NCBI RefSeq assembly: GCF_024171605.1
Contig: NZ_JALKAA010000001.1
Span: 744,001 to 808,000, forward strand
Length of the DNA: 64,000 nt
Source: Pontibacter sp. HSC-36F09
GTDB taxonomy: Bacteria; Bacteroidota; Bacteroidia; Cytophagales; Hymenobacteraceae
Reading direction: 5' to 3'
In this document: in pieces, positions 33,182 to 42,053 of the stretch
Layout: every line of letters starts with the position of its first letter
Position numbering within the stretch: position 1 is the stretch's first letter
Notes under the pieces: model-generated
The model's input: the letters and a program-made list of their open reading frames with translations, nothing else
Told to the model about the DNA's origin: nothing
The model's database searches: none
Made by a program: the position numbers and the translations under genes

Positions 33182-33817
33182 ATGAAGAATAACAGAATAC
33201 CGTTCATTTACATGGCCTGCCTGTTGCTGGTAGGTGTGCTGATGTCAGCTATACCTGCCGCTAACAACTCCGGTTACCAGGTAGGCGACACGGCCCGCGA
33301 CTTCAAACTGAAGAACGTGGATGGCAAAATGATCTCGATGGCCGACTATAAAGATGCCAAAGGCTTTATCGTGACCTTTACCTGCAACACCTGCCCCTAC
33401 TCCGTGGCCTACGAAGACCGTATCATCGACCTGCACAACAAGTATGCGCCGCAAGGCTACCCGGTTATCGCCATCAATCCCAACGATGTGAAGGCATCGC
33501 CGAAGGACTCTTACAAACACATGCAGGTACGTGCCAAGGAGAAGAAATTCCCGTTCCCGTACGTGTATGACGAAACGCAGGAAATCACCAAAGCCTACGG
33601 AGCCACCCGCACGCCGCACCTCTATGTAGTGCAGAAGCAAAAAGACGGTTCTTTTAAGGTAGCCTACATCGGCACCATAGACGACAATTCACGCGAGCCG
33701 GAGAAAGTGCAGAAGAAATACGCCGAAGTCGCGCTGGACGAACTGGTAGCCGGCAAAGCCGTGAGCCAGCCCAACACAAAAGCGATTGGCTGCACCATTA
33801 AGTGGCGCGAAGCTTAG
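33182..33817 (+). CDS. Exported AhpC/TSA-type thioredoxin-fold protein
   Basis: This 211-residue protein has an N-terminal hydrophobic signal (residues 8-25) and a redoxin domain beginning VGDTARDFKLKNVDGK. The motif FTCNTCPYS holds Cys68 and Cys71, and GATRTPHLYVV gives the cis-Pro loop. The FTCNTCPxS form is shared by many peroxiredoxin-like periplasmic proteins. With the upstream TlpA-like protein it forms a two-gene envelope redox operon. Confidence 0.9.
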   Translation: MKNNRIPFIYMACLLLVGVLMSAIPAANNSGYQVGDTARDFKLKNVDGKMISMADYKDAKGFIVTFTCNTCPYSVAYEDRIIDLHNKYAPQGYPVIAINPNDVKASPKDSYKHMQVRAKEKKFPFPYVYDETQEITKAYGATRTPHLYVVQKQKDGSFKVAYIGTIDDNSREPEKVQKKYAEVALDELVAGKAVSQPNTKAIGCTIKWREA

Positions 33818-33818
33818 A

Positions 33819-34196
33819 CTAGACTTCTTTTTTCACATCAGCAGGTATAGGCAGCTCGGTCGGATTGATCGAGCTGTCTGCTTTTTCAGCGATATGCATA
33901 TCGCGCGCGCCTTTCAGTCCGGCAATGCGGGCCTCCACTTCGTACTTGTTGTTCCAGTAACCCACCCGCATCGACTCGCGCAGGTATAGCCACAGGAAGC
34001 GCAGGTAGCCGTGCTCCTGAAACTGCCGGATGTGGCAAAGCTCGTGCGCCAGCCAGCCACTGTCTTTCAAAAAGCCGTCACGCTTCACACCGCTCAGGTG
34101 TATTGTCTTACCCAATACCATGGCCACATTGCTGCTCCTGAGCACCAGGCGGGCAATACGCGCGAAGGGCGAGTTTTCAACAATTTTGTAGTTCAT
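33819..34196 (-). CDS. Small zincin-like protein (HExxH-related motif)
   Basis: This 125-residue protein contains GWLAHELCHIRQFQEHGYLRF, an HExxH zinc motif (HELCH) followed by conserved aromatic residues. It has no signal peptide or membrane segment. Such short zincin domains occur in DUF4157-like proteins whose substrates are unknown. Its 3' end is 2 bp from the convergent redoxin gene. Confidence 0.78.
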   Translation of the reverse strand: MNYKIVENSPFARIARLVLRSSNVAMVLGKTIHLSGVKRDGFLKDSGWLAHELCHIRQFQEHGYLRFLWLYLRESMRVGYWNNKYEVEARIAGLKGARDMHIAEKADSSINPTELPIPADVKKEV

Positions 34197-34487
34197 TTTT
34201 GTAATGTTATACCTGCTTAACGGTCTTTACGGATCGGGCTCCAAAAGGCTCTAATGGGTAAAAATACTGTTCTGAAGGGTGAATCCTATACCTGTTACCC
34301 GTGAGCATCAGCCATTTACTATATTGTCAGTTTAGAAAATTGTAGCTATTTTTGACGATTCGTTCGTAAGTTATTCTATCTGTCGGACAGGTTGTAGGGT
34401 ATAAACTGCCATGCAAGACCTATACCAGGCTACAACCATAAGGTGAAAAAGTTCGCTGCCGTGGCAGTGCGAAACATGCTAAACCCT

Positions 34488-35108
34488 ATGACAAAAACGA
34501 TCATACTGAGCGTACTGGCGCTTATTTCTATCGCTCTTTCTTTCTTCTACGATGTAAAGGAGCTAGAGTCGACGCCAGCCGAACCGGAAACCACTGCTCT
34601 CCTGCTACACCCGGTGCAGACCGGCGAAGACATCGCCCGAGCCCTGGCACTTTCAGTACCGCTGGACCTCAGCGAGCCAATTGACTCCTCGTTTTACAAA
34701 CGCTACTCCCGCAAACTGGGCCTCAAGCTCGACTACAGCGAAGACAAGGACTTGCTCAAAACCGTCTCCAGTTGGCTGGGCACACCTTACAGCTACGGCA
34801 GCAGTTCTAAAAGAGGCACTGACTGCTCCGGCTTCGTGACCCGCATCTACAGCGACGTATACGGCATCGACCTGAGCCGAAGTTCCCGCTCCATGTTCGA
34901 CGACGTGACACGCATCCGCAAAGACAGCGTGCGCACCGGCGACCTGGTATTCTTCCGCCGCGGCCCCAAACAACCGATCTTCCATGTGGGCATCTACCTC
35001 AAAGACAATAAGTTTGTTCACTCCGCCACTAGCGGCGGCGTGATGGTCAGTTCACTGAAAGAGCCCTATTACCGCAACTATTATTATGCAGCCGGCCGCG
35101 TGGACTAA
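34488..35108 (+). CDS. NlpC/P60 cell-wall hydrolase
   Basis: This 206-residue protein has an N-terminal hydrophobic segment (residues 3-20) that may be a signal or anchor, and a C-terminal NlpC/P60 domain. Catalytic Cys113 lies in RGTDCSGFVTRIY, His166 in FHVGIYL, and a further His in FVHSATSGGV. It should cleave gamma-D-Glu-diamino acid bonds in peptidoglycan. The start is uncertain: an in-frame GTG at 34443 and ATG at 34476 would add 15 or 4 residues. Confidence 0.9.
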   Translation: MTKTIILSVLALISIALSFFYDVKELESTPAEPETTALLLHPVQTGEDIARALALSVPLDLSEPIDSSFYKRYSRKLGLKLDYSEDKDLLKTVSSWLGTPYSYGSSSKRGTDCSGFVTRIYSDVYGIDLSRSSRSMFDDVTRIRKDSVRTGDLVFFRRGPKQPIFHVGIYLKDNKFVHSATSGGVMVSSLKEPYYRNYYYAAGRVD

Positions 35109-35287
35109 TCCTATACCTTCCTGACAGATTTTGAGAAAGGGCTGCAGCATAAAGCGTCCCTTTTTTCGTTTACAGGATACAACAAAATTACTTGCAGCAA
35201 GGTATAGGAAGCTTGTTAGGAGTTGAGCAACTTGCGTCCGATTCGCATAACCCCTGCACAAGGGCCATACAAAATCACAGACACTTT

Positions 35288-35980
35288 ATGACAGAGCAGA
35301 ATACGCAGAACCAGCAACAAGAGCGCCCGGACGGAAGCACCATTTCCCAGAGCCCGCTCTTCAAAAACATACTCAAAAAGGCCGAGAAGTACCTGGAGCA
35401 CCCTTCGCAGGTGGTGAAGCTCCTGAACGATGCCTTTAAGAAAGCCACCGCCAAGAAAAGCCTCGGCACGATAGCCGCCGAAGTATGGGAAAGCTTCCAG
35501 GTGCTTTCGCAAATGATCAGGGCGGCCGTGAACGGCGAGTACAAAGGTATACCGAACACGACCCTGGTGGGTGGCGTGGCCGTTATCCTGTACTTTCTGA
35601 TGCCCCTCGACCTGATTCCGGACTTTATACCGGTGATCGGACTTTTGGATGACGCAGCCCTGCTGGCCTGGTTTATGTCCAGTATCAAGTCTGAGCTGGA
35701 CCGCTTTAAGGACTGGGACACCGAGCGCCAGGCGCAACAGAAGACGGTGCACCTCATGGAGCCACACCACGCCGACAGTTCCTTTGGCACGCCCAAGTAC
35801 AGCGACCAGCCTGCCGGCACCACCGAAGTTCGCCATGAAGGCACGGCGCCTGCTTCGCAGGGGCATAACTCCGGAAACCTGGGTCACCACGAGCCGATCG
35901 TGCGCGCCTCCACAACCGACAGCAGCCGCGTACCGAAAGACCCGCATGACGACATTCCGGACGGCGGTAACATCCGCTAA
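35288..35980 (+). CDS. DUF1232/YkvA-family membrane protein
   Basis: This 230-residue protein has a charged N-terminal half and a short hydrophobic DUF1232 motif (VAVILYFLMPLDLIPDFIPVIGLLDDAALL, about residues 98-127) with its PLDLIPD and GLLDDA signatures. The C-terminal 60 residues are Gly/His/Asp-rich and look disordered. YkvA proteins sit in the membrane; role unknown. The ATG at 35288 is chosen over an upstream frame. A terminator follows at 36008. Confidence 0.88.
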   Translation: MTEQNTQNQQQERPDGSTISQSPLFKNILKKAEKYLEHPSQVVKLLNDAFKKATAKKSLGTIAAEVWESFQVLSQMIRAAVNGEYKGIPNTTLVGGVAVILYFLMPLDLIPDFIPVIGLLDDAALLAWFMSSIKSELDRFKDWDTERQAQQKTVHLMEPHHADSSFGTPKYSDQPAGTTEVRHEGTAPASQGHNSGNLGHHEPIVRASTTDSSRVPKDPHDDIPDGGNIR

Positions 35981-36007
35981 ACCCGATTTACAGCATAATT
36001 ACAGGAA

Positions 36008-36036
36008 GAGCCGCCCTCAAAGGCGGCTCTTTTTTA
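36008..36036 (+). terminator. Terminator after YkvA gene
   Basis: AGAGCCGCC pairs with GGCGGCTCT around a 6-nt loop and is followed by TTTTT. Confidence 0.88.
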
Positions 36037-36247
36037 TGCCTTTTTACCAGCTTGCGGCGACGTGATTATTGGCCCGATGACTGCGTAACACAGCTTAAAA
36101 AAATACATTCTGACTGCACAATATAGTACTATTTAAATACTGAAATTTGAAGAATTTTAGAAAAAAGCCATCTGGCTATTAGTTTCCTAAGGAATTAATT
36201 TTCTATATTTGGACTGATGATTGTGTATTTTTTAACTTTTAGCCAAG

Positions 36248-36988
36248 GTGTCTTCATCATTTCTACGACTAACATCCGTTAATCTTCACATCGACGGAAT
36301 CGGGAAGGTTCTGATCGAACGAAGCGACAAGGCCAAGCGCCTTAGCATCAGTGTGCGCCCGATCAAAGGTATACGCGTGGCCGTGCCACCGCATATCAGC
36401 TTTGAGAAAGCCGAACAGCTTATCTATACCAAGAGCGATTGGATAAAGGAGCACCAGACCCGCATGAAGCAGCAGGAGGCCCGCGTAACCATGTACGATG
36501 GCAACACTGACTTCAAGACCCGCAGCCATACCCTGCGCCTGCTCACGCACGCCCAGTACACCATGCGCTGCGTGATCGAGAACGGTTACATCAACGTGTT
36601 CTACCCGGCCTACAAAGACGTGCGCGACAGCGACGTGCAGAAGTTTATCCGCAAGTCGATTGAGGAGGCTTATCGCAAAGAGGCCAAAGCGTATTTGCCG
36701 GAGCGTGTGAAGTACTTTGCCGACAAGTTCGGCTTCGACTATCAGAACGTGTTCATCAAAAATGCCAAGTCACGCTGGGGAAGCTGCTCGCACACCAACA
36801 ACATCAACCTGAACCTGCACCTGATGCGCCTGCCCGACTCGCTTTGTGACTATGTGATCCTACACGAACTGGCGCACACGATTGAGAAGAACCACGGCCC
36901 GGGTTTCTGGAACCTGCTCGACAAAGTATGCCCTAACTCAAAGGTACTCGACCAGAAGCTGAAGGCTTACCGTATTTCCATCTACTAA
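36248..36988 (+). CDS. YgjP-like M48/DUF45 metallopeptidase
   Basis: This 246-residue protein belongs to the YgjP/DUF45 family: RLSISVRPIKGIRVAVPP near the N-terminus, then SRWGSCSHTNNINLNLHLM and the zinc motif VILHELAHTIEKNHGPGFW, where His206, Glu207 and His210 form HExxH and His216 is a likely third ligand. Such proteins are linked to type I restriction systems or general housekeeping; none is adjacent here. No ATG exists in the first 70 codons, so the start is most likely GTG at 36248. Confidence 0.88.
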   Translation: MSSSFLRLTSVNLHIDGIGKVLIERSDKAKRLSISVRPIKGIRVAVPPHISFEKAEQLIYTKSDWIKEHQTRMKQQEARVTMYDGNTDFKTRSHTLRLLTHAQYTMRCVIENGYINVFYPAYKDVRDSDVQKFIRKSIEEAYRKEAKAYLPERVKYFADKFGFDYQNVFIKNAKSRWGSCSHTNNINLNLHLMRLPDSLCDYVILHELAHTIEKNHGPGFWNLLDKVCPNSKVLDQKLKAYRISIY

Positions 36989-37098
36989 ACTGATTGCTTA
37001 TCGAAAGAACGCTTACTATACCTTAATTTTGAAAACATACGCATAACAGCAGTCGCACAGGAGCTCACGCTGCCTTTCGTGCTGTTGTTTCAGCAAAT

Positions 37099-37134
37099 AA
37101 AAAGCGGCCGGGATTTGCATCCCGGCCGCTCCTG
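37099..37134. terminator. Bidirectional terminator
   Basis: AGCGGCCGGGA pairs with TCCCGGCCGCT around a 6-nt loop (TTTGCA), between convergent genes. Confidence 0.85.
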
Positions 37135-37158
37135 TTTAGAACGTTATACCTACTAAGA

Positions 37159-37416
37159 TCAGCTGGCTTTCTGCATCGTATGCGATGCTACAAAGTCCAC
37201 GAAGTCGCCCACCGTGTTGATCGGGACTTCATCCGGAATCGTGATCTGGAAACTTTTTTCCAACTCCAGGATGATATCCACTACATCCACCACATCAAAG
37301 CCGAAATCCTTTTCCAGACGGGCATTTGCCTGCAAACGGGCAGGCCTGATTTCCTTGGTTTTGCTAATGATACGGATCACCTCGCGCTCAATAGTCTTGT
37401 CTGTTGTTGCAATCAT
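37159..37416 (-). CDS. Acyl-carrier-protein-like protein lacking the carrier serine
   Basis: This 85-residue protein has the fold and spacing of an acyl carrier protein: ARLEKDFGFDVVDVVDIILELEKSF then ITIPDEVPINTVGDFVDFV. But the conserved DSL/DSLD motif that carries the phosphopantetheine serine is DVVD here (Asp-Val-Val), with no Ser at the attachment site. It cannot be loaded by the usual route, so it may be a regulatory or structural relative. It starts 3 bp after the stop of the RND gene and should be the last gene of that operon. Confidence 0.85.
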   Translation of the reverse strand: MIATTDKTIEREVIRIISKTKEIRPARLQANARLEKDFGFDVVDVVDIILELEKSFQITIPDEVPINTVGDFVDFVASHTMQKAS

Positions 37417-37419
37417 AAA

Positions 37420-40400
37420 TTATACGGTGTATTCTCTAACTACTTTTCCATTTACAGGCACCACGGTTTCATCCTGAGGTATAATTTTTACGCCGCCTGC
37501 GGGCTTTCTCTCTCCTTTAACTTTCGCTTTCAGCTTCTCATTGAGCAAGTACATGACCGGCACAATAAGCAGCGTGATGATGGTCGCAAATCCCAGGCCA
37601 AAAATGATGGTCCATGCCAGCGGCCCCCAGAAGGCAGCACTATCGCCCCCCATAAATAAGTTCGCTTTGAACTCCGTGAACAGGGTGTAAAAGTTCAGGT
37701 TTATACCTAACGCCAAGGGTATCAGGCCTAGTATAGTTGCCGTTGCCGTTAATAACACCGGGTTCAGGCGCGTCTTGCCTGCTTCTACAATTGCCTCCTT
37801 CAGGTCGCGTCCTTCTTCTAACAGCAAGTCCGTAAATTCCACAATCAGGATACCGTTTTTTACTACGATACCAGCCAGCGCCACAATGCCCACGCCCGTC
37901 ATCACTACCGACACATCCATCCCGAAGATGGAGAAGCCCAGCAGCACGCCAATGATGCTGAACAGCACCTCAGACAGAATGATGAACGGCTTCGAGATGG
38001 AGTTGAACTGCGTCACCAGCACCAGGAAGATGATCAGGAAAGCTGCCACCAGGGCAATCATCAGGAAGTTGGCTGTTTCCTCCTGCTCTTCCTGCTGTCC
38101 GCCCATGCTGATTTCGAAGCCTTCCGGCGTCTCAAAGTTCTGCAGTGCGCTTCCGATGCTCTGCACTACCTCGTTGGCGTTATACCCGTCCAGCACATTC
38201 GACTCCAGCGTTACCACCCTCTTCAGGTCTTTGCGCTTAATACCTCCGTATGACGTACCATATTCTATTGTCGCCAGCGATGAAAGCGGAATTTGCCGCA
38301 CCAGGCCGCTGTTCATGTCGCGGTAAGTGATGCGCATGTCCAGCAGGGCATCGATGTTCTCGCGGTAAGGCTCTGCATAGCGCACCTGTATCGGGTACTC
38401 CTCTTCGTCCAGTTTGAACTTGGAGGCCTCGTCTCCGAAGATGGCCGTGCGCAGTTCCATACCTATCTGCCCAGTGCTGATGCCTTCGCGGTTGGCGCGC
38501 TCCCGGTCGATGTTAATGATGATCTCCGGCTTGCTATCTTCCAGGTCGCTGCGGAGCTCTTCTATACCTCCGATTTGCTGCTGCTCTATATAAGTCTGCA
38601 CCTGTTTCGACAGTGCCACCAGGCCATCAAAGTCCTCGCCAGCTATTTCAATGCTGATCGGCTTACCCACCGGCGGACCGTTCTGCTCTTTATCTACCGT
38701 GATGTTAGTGCCAGGTATACCGCGTACCGCATCGCGTATTTCGTTCATGTACGCCTGCGTGCTGCGCTCGCCGGTCCGGTATTGATACTCAACAAAGGCT
38801 ACGGTAACCTTTCCTAAGTGAGATTGTGCCGTCACGCTGCGATCGTTCTGGTCGCCGGCCCCGATCGCCACATTGGAAATAACCGATTCCACATCGGCAT
38901 TATCTTCTCCTATTACCCCATAGATGCGCTTCTCTACTTCACGTGTAACTGAGTCTGTCACAAGCTGATCGGTACCGACTGGCATACTGATGTAGGTATA
39001 CACGAAGTTCGGATCAGAATCCGGGAAGAATACTACTTTAGGAGCACGCAGCCCTGTGAGAAAAATTGAAAAAATAAGTAGTCCGAACATGCCTACCAGC
39101 ATCCAGACAGGACGTCTGCCTACCAGCATCCAGCGCAGGAGGCGCTCGTAGCCCCGCATGAAGCGCGGCAGGGTCGTATTCTGGAAACCGTGGATCATGC
39201 GGCGGAACACGAAGCGGTTGAGCAGCACCAGCGCCACAGCCAGCATAATCAGGTTGGCCGTGCCGTACCAGCCAGCCAGATAGCCCACTATAGCCACCAG
39301 CGCGGCGCCACCTATCAGCAACCAGAAGTTACGGCGGGCACGCGGGGCAATGTCAGCTTCCTGCTCGTGCTCTCTCTTCATGAAAGAAACCGCAAACACC
39401 GGGTTGATGATAAAAGCCACCAGCAACGAGGCCATCAGTGTTACAATGAGCGTGATGGGCAAAAAGAACATGAACTTACCCACGATGCCTGGCCAGAAAG
39501 CCAGCGGCAGAAAAGGCGCCACCGTAGTAAGCGTACCCGCTAACACAGGCACAAACACCTCACCGGCCGCAAGCTTAGCTGACTTCATTACGCCCAGATT
39601 GGACTGGTGCAGAATGCGGTGCGTGTTCTCGATCACCACAATGGCATCGTCCACTACAATACCCAGGGCCAGCAGAAACGAGAAAAGCACGATCATGTTA
39701 AGCGAAAAGCCCAGCACCGGCATCAGCATAAAAGCGATGAACATGGAGATCGGCACCGACAGCCCCACGAAAATGGCGTTGGTCGTACCCATGAAGAACA
39801 TCAGGATCAGAGTCACCAGCACAAAGCCTATGATGATCGTGTTGATCAGGTCGTTGAGGGTATGGCGCGTCTGCGTGGACTGGTCGCCGGTGATGGTCAC
39901 TTTCAGGTCGCCTGGTAACACGGTTTCCTGCATGTTCTCCACCAGGGTATGGATATTATCAGACGCCTCAATCAGGTTTTCGCCGCTTCGCTTGATCACG
40001 TTGAGCGTGATAACAGGTGAATTATCAAGACGGGCAAAGCTTTCCTGCTCTTCAAAACCTTCTTTTACCTCGGCTATCTCTTTCAGCTGTATGTTAGCGC
40101 CAGACAGCGATTTCACGACAATATCACCGATCTTATTCGGGTCGGTATACTGGCCTACTACACGCACGGAGCGTTTAGTTTCGCCTACCGAAATATTACC
40201 ACCCGACACCGTCACGTTTTCGGATGCAATAGCCCGGCTGATGTCGGCAAAGGTAACCTGCGCGACCTGCATCTTGTAAAGGTCCACGTTTACCTGCACC
40301 TCTCTGTCAAGTGCGCCTACCATGTCCACACGGGTAATCTCCGGCTGTGCCTCGATCTGGTCCTGAATATCTTCAGCGTACTTCTTCAGACGGTCGAGGC

Positions 40401-40854
40401 TGTAGTTGCCCGATACGTTGAGGTACATAATCGGAAACTCAGAGAAGTTCACTTCCTGCACGTCCGGGTCCTGGTCGAGGTCGGTTGGCAGATCGGTGCG
40501 GGCTTTGTCCACGGCATCTTTTACCAGTTGCTTCGCTTCTACCACATCCACATCGGTATTAAACTCCACTGTGATCATGGAGAAGTCCTGAATGGAATTA
40601 GAGGACACCTCCTTCACTCCCGAAATAGATTTCAGCTGCTTCTCGATGGGGCGGGTCACCAGGTTTTCGATATCGGCCGGCGATGTGCCCGGGTATACGG
40701 TACCCACAAACACCGTCGGGATAACGATGTCCGGGAAATTTTCTTTTTGAAGCGTGATGTACGAGAATATACCCCATACCGCAATGATCAGGGTAATGAT
40801 GTAAATGCTCGTCCTATTATCAATGGACCAATTGGTCGGCTTGAAATATTTCAT
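37420..40854 (-). CDS. RND efflux pump inner-membrane permease (HAE/AcrB-type)
   Basis: This 1144-residue transporter is the proton-driven pump of a tripartite efflux system. It has the usual layout: a first transmembrane helix at about residues 16-33, a large periplasmic loop, six helices near 340-490, a second periplasmic loop and a final set of helices near 955-1110. GIVVDDAIVVIENTHR and PFLPLAFWPGI (first membrane set) and GIVALAGIVVKNGILIVEFTD (second set) are diagnostic RND segments, and the charged VVDDAIVV holds the proton-relay Asp pair. Length is slightly above the common 1030-1050 because of an insert near 500-560. Confidence 0.94.
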   Translation of the reverse strand: MKYFKPTNWSIDNRTSIYIITLIIAVWGIFSYITLQKENFPDIVIPTVFVGTVYPGTSPADIENLVTRPIEKQLKSISGVKEVSSNSIQDFSMITVEFNTDVDVVEAKQLVKDAVDKARTDLPTDLDQDPDVQEVNFSEFPIMYLNVSGNYSLDRLKKYAEDIQDQIEAQPEITRVDMVGALDREVQVNVDLYKMQVAQVTFADISRAIASENVTVSGGNISVGETKRSVRVVGQYTDPNKIGDIVVKSLSGANIQLKEIAEVKEGFEEQESFARLDNSPVITLNVIKRSGENLIEASDNIHTLVENMQETVLPGDLKVTITGDQSTQTRHTLNDLINTIIIGFVLVTLILMFFMGTTNAIFVGLSVPISMFIAFMLMPVLGFSLNMIVLFSFLLALGIVVDDAIVVIENTHRILHQSNLGVMKSAKLAAGEVFVPVLAGTLTTVAPFLPLAFWPGIVGKFMFFLPITLIVTLMASLLVAFIINPVFAVSFMKREHEQEADIAPRARRNFWLLIGGAALVAIVGYLAGWYGTANLIMLAVALVLLNRFVFRRMIHGFQNTTLPRFMRGYERLLRWMLVGRRPVWMLVGMFGLLIFSIFLTGLRAPKVVFFPDSDPNFVYTYISMPVGTDQLVTDSVTREVEKRIYGVIGEDNADVESVISNVAIGAGDQNDRSVTAQSHLGKVTVAFVEYQYRTGERSTQAYMNEIRDAVRGIPGTNITVDKEQNGPPVGKPISIEIAGEDFDGLVALSKQVQTYIEQQQIGGIEELRSDLEDSKPEIIINIDRERANREGISTGQIGMELRTAIFGDEASKFKLDEEEYPIQVRYAEPYRENIDALLDMRITYRDMNSGLVRQIPLSSLATIEYGTSYGGIKRKDLKRVVTLESNVLDGYNANEVVQSIGSALQNFETPEGFEISMGGQQEEQEETANFLMIALVAAFLIIFLVLVTQFNSISKPFIILSEVLFSIIGVLLGFSIFGMDVSVVMTGVGIVALAGIVVKNGILIVEFTDLLLEEGRDLKEAIVEAGKTRLNPVLLTATATILGLIPLALGINLNFYTLFTEFKANLFMGGDSAAFWGPLAWTIIFGLGFATIITLLIVPVMYLLNEKLKAKVKGERKPAGGVKIIPQDETVVPVNGKVVREYTV

Positions 40855-40872
40855 AGTCTTCGGCTTAAAAGA

Positions 40873-42021
40873 TTATTGCTGCGCGATACTTTCCTGGTTG
40901 AAAACAACCGGCTGCCCCTCATTCACGCTCTGGTATCCTGCTGTAATAATGTAGTCCTGCGCCTTCAGCCCTTTCAGCACCTCTACTTGTCCCTGGTAAT
41001 TCACGCCTGTCTCCACTTCTTTGCGGGTAGCCACGTAGCGCTCGCCTTGTTTCTGGGCCACATACACATACTGAGATTTCTCGTCACGCTGCACCAGGTT
41101 GACAGGGATAATGATGGCGTCTTCTTTCCGGTAGTCCTGTATGCGCACCACGGCCACCAGGTTTGGTCGCAACTCTACGTCAACGTTTTTAGGCCGGAGC
41201 TCAATGGTGAAGGTGCGGCTGCCGGGGTTGATAAAGCTGCTCACTACATCCACAGTCGCTGTTATTTCCTGATTCAGATCCGGGAAACGCACCAGGGCCT
41301 CGTCCCCTTTGCTGATCCTGGTCAGGTATGCCTCCGACACCTCTGCCACAATCTTAGAGCCGCTTGTATTAACTACCCGGATAATGCCCACGCCCGGCGC
41401 TACGGCCTCTCCAGCGTTAGGAATCACGTTATCTACCACACCGCTTACAGGAGCTTTGACGTTGTACTGGTCGCGCTGCTGCTGCAGGGTAGCCAGGCTA
41501 CGCTCCAGGGCTTCTTTGTTGTTTTTGGCCGTAAGAAACTGCATCTCGGTGCCGATTTTCTGGTCCCAAAGGTTTTTCTGTCGCACGTATGCCACGTTGG
41601 CCAATTCCAGACGGGTGCGCACCTCGGCAATGTTCTGCTCCAGCACCTGCGCGTCTATGGTTGCCATGGTCTGGCCTTTGTTTACCTTGTCGCCACGCTT
41701 CACGCGCACGCTAGTGAGTACACCCGGCACTTTGGCGCTTACAAACACGTTCTGGTCGAAGTCCACACGGCCCTGCACTTCCAGGTAATGGCGGAACGTA
41801 TCCTGCTGCACCTGTGCCACGGTTACCGGCACGGTCTTCTTCTCAACCGGTCCGCCCTTGCCCTCTGCCTTCAGCTCTGCTTCCAGTTGAGCGATCTGCT
41901 CCTGCAGCTCGGTCTGCTGCTGCTTCAGCTCAGCCAGTTGTGCCTCTTTGTCGTTGCCCTGGTTACAGGCGGCCAGGCTTAAGAACAGGGCCAGCGATGA
42001 AACTCCAAATATCTTCTTCAT
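40873..42021 (-). CDS. RND periplasmic adaptor (membrane fusion) lipoprotein
   Basis: This 382-residue MFP is a lipoprotein (lipobox LSLAAC, Cys19). A coiled-coil region (residues 27-55) precedes the barrel/lipoyl part, where VSAKVPGVLTSVRVKRGDKVNKGQTMATID is the first lipoyl half-motif and YNVKAPVSGVVDN the second. A helical hairpin lies between them. It bridges the RND pump (37420) to the TolC-like channel (42054), and all three are on one strand within 50 bp. Confidence 0.93.
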   Translation of the reverse strand: MKKIFGVSSLALFLSLAACNQGNDKEAQLAELKQQQTELQEQIAQLEAELKAEGKGGPVEKKTVPVTVAQVQQDTFRHYLEVQGRVDFDQNVFVSAKVPGVLTSVRVKRGDKVNKGQTMATIDAQVLEQNIAEVRTRLELANVAYVRQKNLWDQKIGTEMQFLTAKNNKEALERSLATLQQQRDQYNVKAPVSGVVDNVIPNAGEAVAPGVGIIRVVNTSGSKIVAEVSEAYLTRISKGDEALVRFPDLNQEITATVDVVSSFINPGSRTFTIELRPKNVDVELRPNLVAVVRIQDYRKEDAIIIPVNLVQRDEKSQYVYVAQKQGERYVATRKEVETGVNYQGQVEVLKGLKAQDYIITAGYQSVNEGQPVVFNQESIAQQ

Positions 42022-42053
42022 AGTTATGTCGTGTGTTAGCTTTTTTGGGTGTT

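Noticed and set aside
40528..41982. Long plus-strand frame (484 codons) opposite the RND adaptor
   Set aside because: The minus strand has a complete lipoprotein adaptor; the shadow frame has no motifs.
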